Under the pieces are notes generated by a model. The model saw only the letters and a program-made list of their open reading frames with translations, was not told where the DNA came from and ran no database searches. 5,043 nucleotides of DNA from Paenibacillaceae bacterium (GTDB lineage: Bacteria; Bacillota; Bacilli; Paenibacillales; NBRC-103111), in assembly GCA_020697475.1 (NCBI GenBank), contig JAJFMO010000331.1, positions 1-5,043 on the forward strand. The letters are read 5' to 3'. Positions 1 through 4,154 of this stretch are shown piece by piece. The position numbers and the translations under genes were made by a program. The number at the start of each line of letters is the position of its first letter. The stretch's first letter is position 1.

Positions 1-76
1 TTCATTATAATGAACCAAATCTTTTATTTCGAACTCTATGTTTTATTATATCGAAGACGATCCCGGCGTCAATAAC

Positions 77-109
77 AAAAATAGAGCCAGGGATTTTTCC
101 CTGGCCCTA
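77..109 (-). terminator. Intrinsic terminator of the small unknown gene
   Basis: Read on the minus strand, GCCAGGGA (105-98) pairs with TCCCTGGC (93-86) in a perfect 8-base-pair stem with a 4-base loop. After one mismatch the stem can extend by three more pairs, 107-109 with 82-84. A run of five T follows on the minus strand (positions 81-77). The hairpin starts 26 bases after the stop codon of the gene at 136-504, as expected for a rho-independent terminator. The rest of 1-135 shows no gene; positions 1-14 are a perfect AT-rich palindrome at the window edge. Confidence 0.88.
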
Positions 110-135
110 CTTGTCTACTGCCGCTTCGAGGTTCG

Positions 136-504
136 TTAAACGATAGAGCGAACCATTTCATTCTGTGTGAATCGATGCGCTGCTACCAGTCTTCCCCGAG
201 CAGTCTTGCCCCAAGCGGACACCAGTACATTCACATTGTCCGTCGTTATCCTAACTTCAAATTGTGGAGCCAGCTCAACGCGCAGTTCCGCAAAATTCGA
301 CGATTGCGGACGCAGATTAAACGTGCGGCTCGCTATTTTTCTTTTTTTGCCATTCAGTAAAAAAAGATCGATTCGAACCGTTGCCTTCTTACGGGTGCTA
401 TTATTCAAAGCTTTTACAAAGATGGAACGAGAAACACCAGGCACATCGTTAAAGCCGATCGCGTTCTCGACGGGTCCTGTGGTGAATATAACCTTGATTG
501 CCAT
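136..504 (-). CDS. Hypothetical protein, 122 residues, probably all-beta
   Basis: I do not recognise a named family. From the ATG at 504 the product is 122 residues. It has no signal peptide, no membrane segment and no cysteine, and it is basic. Alternating hydrophobic and polar stretches, such as VKALNNSTRKKATVRIDLFL (residues 30-49) and FEVRITTDNVNVLVSAWGK (82-100), with Asn/Gly/Ser turns between them, suggest a small beta-sandwich. From memory, similar small proteins starting near MAIKV occur in Paenibacillus-type genomes; this is an impression, not a search result. An in-frame GTG at 513 would add three residues, but its spacing to AAAGG (521-517) is only 3 bases. The ATG at 504 has GGTG 7 bases upstream and AAAGG 12 bases upstream, so I prefer it, without certainty. 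The gene lies 100 bases after the enolase-family gene on the same strand and ends before a strong terminator. It may have its own promoter (535-561). Confidence 0.75.
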   Translation of the reverse strand: MAIKVIFTTGPVENAIGFNDVPGVSRSIFVKALNNSTRKKATVRIDLFLLNGKKRKIASRTFNLRPQSSNFAELRVELAPQFEVRITTDNVNVLVSAWGKTARGRLVAAHRFTQNEMVRSIV

Positions 505-513
505 TATCGACAC

Positions 514-552
514 CAGCCTTTCTATATGCTGCTATAAGATATGAAAAGGCTG
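514..552 (-). promoter_or_regulatory. Inverted repeat that can hide the ribosome site
   Basis: CAGCCTTT (552-545 on the minus strand) and AAAGGCTG (521-514) form a perfect 8-base inverted repeat separated by 23 bases. The downstream arm contains the AAAGG ribosome-binding candidate of the gene at 136-504. A transcript entering from the enolase-family gene would carry both arms and could fold so as to block translation. A transcript starting near 528 would carry only the downstream arm and leave the site free. The repeat is seen in the sequence; the function is inferred. Confidence 0.4.
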
Positions 553-561
553 AAAAAAAGT
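535..561 (-). promoter_or_regulatory. Candidate sigma-K-like sporulation promoter
   Basis: On the minus strand, CATATCTTA (543-535) fits the loose mother-cell sigma-K -10 pattern CATANNNTA, with AC (561-560) 16 bases upstream as the minimal -35 element. Transcription would start near 528, giving a short leader of about two dozen bases to the ATG at 504. The consensus is short, so a chance match is quite possible. No good sigma-A promoter was seen in the same gap. Confidence 0.3.
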
Positions 562-571
562 ATGGGTACTT
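553..571 (-). terminator. Weak terminator-like hairpin after the enolase-family gene
   Basis: On the minus strand AAGTA (571-567), loop CCCA, and TACTT (562-558) form a 5-pair, AT-rich stem that runs into a T tract (559-553). It lies about 34 bases after the stop codon at 605. The stem is too short and weak for efficient termination, so partial read-through into the next gene is likely. Confidence 0.25.
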
Positions 572-604
572 GTCCGATCAAAATGCCGAATACATTACTT
601 TCCA

Positions 605-1825
605 CTATAGGAGATATGCTTTGCGCAATACCGCATTCACCGTCGCGACATCCATACCGAGCCCCGGGCCTGTCGGCACTTGAATCACGCCGTTCTTGGA
701 TTCCTTCGGCGGGGAGAATAGGAAGCCGGTCGACTTGACGCCGGATTTGTCTTCCTGATATTTGCCGATGTTCGGAATGTACGAAGCAAAATGCAGCATG
801 TATACGTAGCTGAAGCCGCCGGAAATATGCGGCGTCACCGGAATGCCCTTGAGCGCGGCCATCCGGGCGATGCGGGTATTGCGGATGAAGCCGCCGTTGT
901 ATTGCAAGTCCGGCTGTACAACTTGTGCGGCATCGTTGTCGATGATCCAGCGAAAGCGGCGCATGCTCGTTTCCTGCTCGCCGAAGGCAAGCGGGATCAC
1001 AAGGCCTTGCGCAACCTCCTTTGTATCCTCGAGATGATCGAACGGGCACGGTTCTTCATAGAAGAAAGCATCGATTTCCTCGAGCATCCTGCCATATTTG
1101 ATCGCGGCCGGCGGGTCATATGAGCCGTTGCCGTCGGCGTGTATGTCGATGTGATCCCCGAGTACCTGGCGAGTCTTATAGATCAGTCTCTCCGAGCGGC
1201 CCTCGATGGAGTCGGCATTATGGCTCATGCGGCCGCCTATCTTGAACTTGACTGCTTTCGCTCCTGTGTCGGCCAACCGCCGCTGGAGCACCTCCATCTC
1301 TTCTTCCGGCGTCGTGCCGCGGTTGCCACTCGCCACATAGATTGGCACCTCGCTTCGGATCACGCCTCCCAGTAAATCGCCGATCGGCTTGCCGACGATA
1401 CGACCCAGCATGTCCAGAATGCTTGCCTCCACCCAAGAGATGCAGCACCATAAAGCGAGTCCAGACAGCTTATAGTTGCTTTGGTAAACATAGACGCCGT
1501 CAAGCAGCTTCTCTAGATCCCGGGCATCCTTGCCAATGAAATAAGGGATAATGAGCTGCTTCAGCAGCGGATGAAGGTATGCTGTACGTTCGCTGGCCAC
1601 CGCCACCCCCTCGGAGCCATCCTTGGAGCGTGCGCGGAGAAAGTACAACCCGTTGTTGAACAGCAGTTCCATCGATTCGATGATTACGGGACCTGGAACC
1701 GCATTCACGTTCAAAACCGATGAATTCGCTGCCGCCTCCAGCTCGGCTGTACCCACGCCGCTTTGTGCGTGCCGGAAAGAGCTGTCAAGATGCAAGTATG
1801 ATAGGTCGTTATATGGCTTGACCAT
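605..1825 (-). CDS. Mandelate racemase/muconate lactonizing enzyme family protein (enolase superfamily)
   Basis: This is a 406-residue enolase-superfamily enzyme, probably a cytoplasmic Mg2+-dependent acid-sugar dehydratase, racemase or cycloisomerase. The superfamily abstracts a proton alpha to a carboxylate. The capping domain covers about residues 1-150, followed by the TIM barrel. Barrel residues of the mandelate racemase subgroup are all visible: the KxK pair K193/K195 in VKFKIGG, metal ligands D231 (HADGNG), E257 (YEEP) and E283 (FGEQE), the Asp-His dyad D306 (QPDLQ) and H333 (TPHISGG), and a possible final acid E358. Length is normal for the family. The start at 1825 is chosen because GGGGAGG (1839-1833) sits 7 bases upstream; the ATG at 1843 would lie upstream of that ribosome site. 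It was probably transcribed with an isomerase gene now reduced to a remnant just upstream, and possibly with the small gene downstream. The exact substrate cannot be read from the sequence. Sugar acid (aldonate or uronate) chemistry is an inference from the neighbouring sulfatase and dehydrogenase. Confidence 0.93.
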   Translation of the reverse strand: MVKPYNDLSYLHLDSSFRHAQSGVGTAELEAAANSSVLNVNAVPGPVIIESMELLFNNGLYFLRARSKDGSEGVAVASERTAYLHPLLKQLIIPYFIGKDARDLEKLLDGVYVYQSNYKLSGLALWCCISWVEASILDMLGRIVGKPIGDLLGGVIRSEVPIYVASGNRGTTPEEEMEVLQRRLADTGAKAVKFKIGGRMSHNADSIEGRSERLIYKTRQVLGDHIDIHADGNGSYDPPAAIKYGRMLEEIDAFFYEEPCPFDHLEDTKEVAQGLVIPLAFGEQETSMRRFRWIIDNDAAQVVQPDLQYNGGFIRNTRIARMAALKGIPVTPHISGGFSYVYMLHFASYIPNIGKYQEDKSGVKSTGFLFSPPKESKNGVIQVPTGPGLGMDVATVNAVLRKAYLL

Positions 1826-1832
1826 ATAAGAA

Positions 1833-1839
1833 CCTCCCC
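1833..1839 (-). promoter_or_regulatory. Ribosome-binding site that fixes the enolase-family start
   Basis: The minus strand reads GGGGAGG, then 7 bases, then the ATG at 1825-1823. This near-consensus site rules against the longer ATG start at 1843, which would translate through it. Confidence 0.85.
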
Positions 1840-1856
1840 TCATTCGGAATGATGGA

Positions 1857-2012
1857 TCATTTCCCTTCGGCTTCCTGGATCAATCGGCTTAAATAACCGT
1901 GGCTTTCATCTGCCAAATGAACCGTATTACTTGGTATGGAAGCAAGTTCCACCCCTTGGTATCCGGTAAATTTGATATATTCGATAACCGTTTGCAAATC
2001 AAATGCGCCTAT
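1857..2012 (-). pseudogene. Remnant resembling the C-terminus of a sugar phosphate isomerase/epimerase
   Basis: The minus strand contains 51 open codons ending in TGA (1859-1857) with clearly protein-like content: an amphipathic helix and strand VIEYIKFTGYQGVELAS (remnant residues 9-25), then HLADESHGYLSRLIQEAEGK to the stop. The pattern (helix, GYxG, strand with Glu, later Ser and YLxxLI) resembles the last strand and helix of AP-endonuclease-2-like TIM barrel sugar isomerases, where the C-terminal segment often reads like LxxxGYxGxxxxE followed by SxxYLxxL. There is no start codon with a ribosome site. An in-frame TGA lies at 2015-2013, and no coding similarity continues upstream, where a promoter is found instead. 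Its stop is 31 bases before the enolase-family ATG, which is normal operon spacing. I infer a former upstream operon gene that lost its 5' part. The family call is from memory of patterns. An alternative is the N-terminal GxEL region of the same fold, or a non-coding leader that looks coding by chance. Confidence 0.5.
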
Positions 2013-2035
2013 TCAACATCCTCTCACGCCTATAA

Positions 2036-2064
2036 ATACTATTATGTTTTACTGGCACTTTCAA
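2036..2064 (-). promoter_or_regulatory. Candidate sigma-A promoter for the remnant and enolase-family gene
   Basis: On the minus strand TTGAAA (2064-2059) and TAGTAT (2041-2036) are separated by exactly 17 bases. The -35 element matches the consensus TTGACA at 5 of 6 positions and the -10 matches TATAAT at 4 of 6. Transcription would start near 2029 and run through the remnant into the gene at 605-1825, giving a leader of about 200 bases. The -35 is one arm of the inverted repeat TTTCAA-N6-TTGAAA (plus strand 2059-2076), a possible operator. Confidence 0.45.
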
Positions 2065-2076
2065 CACTATTTGAAA
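2059..2076. promoter_or_regulatory. Inverted repeat over the minus-strand -35 element
   Basis: TTTCAA (2059-2064), six bases, then TTGAAA (2071-2076) form a perfect 6-base inverted repeat 18 bases long. One arm is the candidate -35 of the minus-strand promoter, so a dimeric repressor bound here would block it. The sequence is AT-rich and the arms are short, so chance cannot be excluded. Confidence 0.25.
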
Positions 2077-2091
2077 ACTGAAAGCACATTC

Positions 2092-2105
2092 TTCCCGATC
2101 GGGAA
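2092..2105. promoter_or_regulatory. 14-base perfect palindrome beside the arsR-type promoter
   Basis: TTCCCGATCGGGAA is a perfect uninterrupted 14-base palindrome ending one base before the TTGACA -35 element (2107) of the plus-strand promoter. Position and symmetry suit binding of a dimeric regulator, either an activator or the ArsR-type protein encoded just downstream. It lies upstream of the likely transcription start, so it would not be in the mRNA and is not a terminator. Confidence 0.45.
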
Positions 2106-2106
2106 A

Positions 2107-2135
2107 TTGACATGACCACAAATGCATTGTATATT
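2107..2135 (+). promoter_or_regulatory. Sigma-A promoter of the ArsR-AHSA1 operon
   Basis: The -35 TTGACA (2107-2112) is a perfect consensus match. After an ideal 17-base spacer comes the -10 TATATT (2130-2135), which matches TATAAT at 5 of 6 positions. The start point would be near 2142, about 25 bases before the TTG start codon. This is the best promoter in the window and should be strong unless repressed. Confidence 0.85.
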
Positions 2136-2144
2136 TAATAAAGT

Positions 2145-2156
2145 CCTTAATTAAGG
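2145..2156 (+). promoter_or_regulatory. Palindrome CCTTAATTAAGG overlapping the start region and ribosome site
   Basis: CCTTAATTAAGG is a perfect 12-base palindrome just downstream of the predicted transcription start. Its right end, AAGG (2153-2156), is also the core of the ribosome-binding site AAGGTGAT that serves the TTG start at 2167. ArsR-family repressors commonly bind AT-rich palindromes between the -10 element and the gene, so this is a plausible autoregulatory operator. Site function is inferred. Confidence 0.45.
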
Positions 2157-2166
2157 TGATGATTAA

Positions 2167-2505
2167 TTGGTAGCAAACGACACACTCAGCCTCATCTTTG
2201 CTGCACTCGCCGATCCGACTCGCCGAAACATCCTGACCAGGCTGTCACAGAGAGCCGCGACAGTCGGGGAGGTTGCCGAGCTCTTCGAGATAAGCGCACC
2301 CGCGATCTCCCAGCACCTCAAAGTGCTGGAACGAGCAGGGCTGATCGAACGAACAGCGAACGCCCAGTGGCGGACGCTGACGATGCGCACCGAGCCTCTC
2401 GATGAAGCATTAGCTTGGGTCGAGAAGCACCGCCGCGAGTGGAACAAGCACTTCGACGCACTGGAATTGCACCTCAAGTCCATGATCAAAAAGGAGGAAC
2501 AATGA
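2167..2505 (+). CDS. ArsR/SmtB-family transcriptional repressor (no metal site)
   Basis: This is a 112-residue winged-helix DNA-binding protein. The family hallmark ALADPTRRNIL is at residues 13-23. The helix-turn-helix spans about residues 32-60, with the recognition helix around ISAPAISQHLKVLERAGLI (42-60), followed by the wing (61-72) and a C-terminal helix rich in Trp, His and charged residues. The protein contains no cysteine and lacks the ELCVCDL metal motif, so it is unlikely to sense arsenic or heavy metals. It belongs with the SdpR-like or AHSA1-linked subgroup. The start is TTG; AAGGTGAT lies 6 bases upstream and no ATG is available near the conserved N-terminus. The stop overlaps the next start in ATGA, so the two proteins are translationally coupled. 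By analogy with other ArsR-AHSA1 pairs it probably represses its own operon, and the ligand is unknown. Confidence 0.93.
   Translation: MVANDTLSLIFAALADPTRRNILTRLSQRAATVGEVAELFEISAPAISQHLKVLERAGLIERTANAQWRTLTMRTEPLDEALAWVEKHRREWNKHFDALELHLKSMIKKEEQ
2491..2497 (+). promoter_or_regulatory. Ribosome site for the AHSA1 gene inside the arsR-type gene
   Basis: AAGGAGG lies within the last codons of the repressor gene. It is 4 bases from the ATG at 2502 and 10 bases from the in-frame ATG at 2508. The first spacing is short and the second long, so either methionine could be used; the products differ by two residues. Confidence 0.75.
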
Positions 2506-2948
2506 ACATGACTACATCTGTACCGGAGTTCACCATCACCCGCACCTTGAATGCCCGCCGCGAGCTCGTATGGCTCGCCTGGACCGAGAAGAAGGAACTC
2601 GCCGGCTGGCTGCCTTCGACACCTCTGGAATCAATCTCCTTCGACGTTCGTGAAGGCGGACGTTACCGCTACACAATGGTCAATAAGGAGACCGGCCAGG
2701 AGTATCACACCGGGGGTGTGTTCCTTGAGGTTATCCCTTTCGAACGGCTCGTCTTCACCTGGGGTTATCCCGATGCATCCATCGAGGACTCCCCTGTCGT
2801 GACCCTAACCCTTACCGCACAGGGCGACCGCACCGAGATGATTTTCCACCTGCGCGGATGTGCCGGCCATCCCGGCGACAAGTACTACTACGACGGCTGG
2901 TCTCATACACTCGACAATCTGTCGACGCACCTAAGTGACCTGAAGTAG
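2502..2948 (+). CDS. AHSA1/SRPBCC (START-like) domain protein
   Basis: This is a 148-residue single-domain protein of the activator-of-Hsp90-ATPase-homologue-1 branch of the SRPBCC superfamily, a helix-grip fold with a hydrophobic ligand cavity. Typical features in order are ITRTLNARRELVWLAWT (residues 12-28, first strand and helix), the GWLP turn (35-38), FDVREGGRYRYTM (47-59), GVFLEVIPFERLVFTW (72-87), strand TLTLTAQGDRTEMIF (101-115) and the closing helix GWSHTLDNLSTHL (132-144). There is no signal peptide or membrane segment, so it is probably cytoplasmic. The start overlaps the repressor stop by 4 bases. The domain name does not imply a role in Hsp90 function. In bacteria these proteins are often paired with a cysteine-free ArsR repressor, and the partner may bind or process the small molecule that relieves repression; that role is inferred. 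I see no terminator with a T tract on this strand after the gene. Confidence 0.93.
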   Translation: MNMTTSVPEFTITRTLNARRELVWLAWTEKKELAGWLPSTPLESISFDVREGGRYRYTMVNKETGQEYHTGGVFLEVIPFERLVFTWGYPDASIEDSPVVTLTLTAQGDRTEMIFHLRGCAGHPGDKYYYDGWSHTLDNLSTHLSDLK

Positions 2949-2997
2949 CACACAGCAGCAAGTGCCTTCCCGGCCTCCCGTGAGTTATAATTCTCTT

Positions 2998-3026
2998 AAA
3001 AAATAGAGGCCCTAAATGGGCCTCTA
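2998..3026 (-). terminator. Intrinsic terminator of the Gfo/Idh/MocA gene
   Basis: TAGAGGCCC and GGGCCTCTA (3004-3012 and 3018-3026) form a perfect 9-pair stem with a 5-base loop. On the minus strand it is followed directly by six T (3003-2998). It starts 20 bases after the stop codon at 3047. On the plus strand no T run follows, so it should not terminate the convergent AHSA1 transcript efficiently. Confidence 0.92.
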
Positions 3027-3046
3027 ACGGGAAGATAACCTAGCGT

Positions 3047-4135
3047 TTATTTGTTCAATACGGTTATTGTGCTTTCCGGGGTGTTGCGGTAGGCTTCGAA
3101 AAGCTTGAGAATCTCCATCGATTCCGTTAGTGTACCCTTGACCGGCGGCTTTCCTGAAAGTATGCTTTCGCAAAAATGCAACACCTCCGGCACGTATCCC
3201 AAATAAAAAATGTTTTTATTGTAAAGCTGACCCAGCGAAAACTCCGGTTCCCAATATAACGGTGCTGCTTCGTTGTCGACCAGGAAAGAGGAAGATCTTC
3301 CGTAAGACGGTCGTTTGGTCTTCCGGTAATAAGTTAACTTCACTCCGTTATCTACAACAACGTTTGCCCCTTCGCCGATCACTTCCAATCGTTCCAATGG
3401 GCTGCTGCCCGACATTCCGGCTGTCAATTGCAATGTACCGACAGCACCGGACTTAAACTTCATATTCGTTATTGTACCGCCGTTCATCGCTTCCCTCTCA
3501 TAGGAAAGCTGGGCGATTTGTCCCATAAGATAATAGATGATGCTTGCAGGATGAAAAATATGATCCAGCAGTCCCTTCAGTTTCGTTAAATCAGAGCGTT
3601 GCTCGAACGGGGGCATGGCTTGCGGATAGCGTATGTAGATGGAAGATGCCCGCCCGAACTCCGGTGATTCTATGATTTCCTTTACCTTCTCAATCGTCGG
3701 GAAAAACACCTTTTTTAATCCGCTCATCACGTAACGGTTCTTTTTCTTGCTCACCTCGATTAATTGCTGAACTTCTTGAATACTGGAAGCAGTCGGTTTC
3801 TCCATCCATACGTGAACCCCGGCGTTTAACGCATCCATGGCAAGGTCGGTAGCTTGAACCCGCCCATCCGGGTGATAGGAAGTCACGATGAATACCGCAT
3901 CAGGACGTTCTTTCTCCAACATTTCATGATGATCCGTATAGGCACGACGGGCGCCGAATTGCCTTGCGTATGCCTCGGCGCGATCCTTGTCGATATCGCA
4001 GATGGCTGCCAGATCGACCGGAGCATACTGGAAGGTTGGATAAACGTTTCGATAGGAATGGCCACCTGCACCGATAAAACAAATCTTCAGCTTTTCCTCA
4101 TATTCATAATTATATTTAACCTGTGATTGTTCCAA
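3047..4135 (-). CDS. Gfo/Idh/MocA family NAD(P)-dependent oxidoreductase
   Basis: This 362-residue cytoplasmic dehydrogenase probably acts on a sugar, inositol or sugar-acid derivative. The N-terminal Rossmann domain starts with KICFIGAGGHSY (residues 17-28). The glycine loop reads GAGGHS instead of the usual GxGxxG/A form. CDID (46-49) ends the second strand, where an acidic residue favours NAD+. The family EKP motif is at 112-114. The C-terminal domain carries D191 and H195 in LLDHIFHP, in the place of the usual catalytic Asp/His pair, and then a large beta sheet. The start is TTG at 4135: GGGAGG (4149-4144) lies 8 bases upstream and no ATG occurs before the Rossmann fold. An N-terminal tail of about 15 polar residues precedes the fold. 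It follows the sulfatase stop by 19 bases, clearly in the same operon, and ends at a strong terminator. The substrate is unknown; a product released by the sulfatase is a reasonable guess. Confidence 0.93.
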   Translation of the reverse strand: MEQSQVKYNYEYEEKLKICFIGAGGHSYRNVYPTFQYAPVDLAAICDIDKDRAEAYARQFGARRAYTDHHEMLEKERPDAVFIVTSYHPDGRVQATDLAMDALNAGVHVWMEKPTASSIQEVQQLIEVSKKKNRYVMSGLKKVFFPTIEKVKEIIESPEFGRASSIYIRYPQAMPPFEQRSDLTKLKGLLDHIFHPASIIYYLMGQIAQLSYEREAMNGGTITNMKFKSGAVGTLQLTAGMSGSSPLERLEVIGEGANVVVDNGVKLTYYRKTKRPSYGRSSSFLVDNEAAPLYWEPEFSLGQLYNKNIFYLGYVPEVLHFCESILSGKPPVKGTLTESMEILKLFEAYRNTPESTITVLNK

Positions 4136-4143
4136 AACTTCTT

Positions 4144-4149
4144 CCTCCC
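4144..4149 (-). promoter_or_regulatory. Ribosome site supporting the TTG start of the dehydrogenase
   Basis: The minus strand reads GGGAGG, then AAGAAGTT (8 bases), then TTG at 4135-4133. The strong site and ideal spacing justify the unusual start codon. It lies wholly in the short gap between the sulfatase and dehydrogenase genes. Confidence 0.8.
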
Positions 4150-4154
4150 TCTTG

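Noticed and set aside
167..544. Plus-strand open frame of 125 codons over the small unknown gene
   Set aside because: It is antisense to a better-supported gene with a terminator and ribosome site, and its product has no recognisable pattern.
522..1049. Minus-strand frame of 175 codons overlapping the 3' part of the enolase-family gene
   Set aside because: It is an out-of-frame shadow of a gene whose catalytic motifs are all in the other frame; its Arg/Cys/His-rich composition is typical of a GC-rich shadow.
1826..1843. Longer start (ATG at 1843) for the enolase-family gene
   Set aside because: The extra six codons are the ribosome-binding site itself (GGGGAGG at 1839-1833).
1937..1954. Inverted repeat GGAA-N5-TTCC as an operator
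   Set aside because: It lies inside the coding-like remnant, has only 4-base arms, and is likely a by-product of codon sequence.
1899..2081. Plus-strand frame of 60 codons in the intergenic region
   Set aside because: It lies antisense to the isomerase-like remnant and the minus-strand promoter, has no clear ribosome site, and shows no recognisable protein pattern.
2078..2094. Catabolite-response (cre) site candidate around TGAAAGCACATTCT
   Set aside because: It has several mismatches to the cre consensus, including loss of the central CG, so it is no better than chance.
2159..2173. Tiny four-codon frame (ATG ATT AAT TGG TAG) overlapping the TTG start as a leader peptide
   Set aside because: AAGG is only 2 bases from its ATG, and the frame is too short to support a role from sequence alone.
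2415..2501. Extended AHSA1 start inside the repressor gene
   Set aside because: The ATGA overlap with AAGGAGG upstream supports 2502 (or 2508); the extension has no homology-like content.
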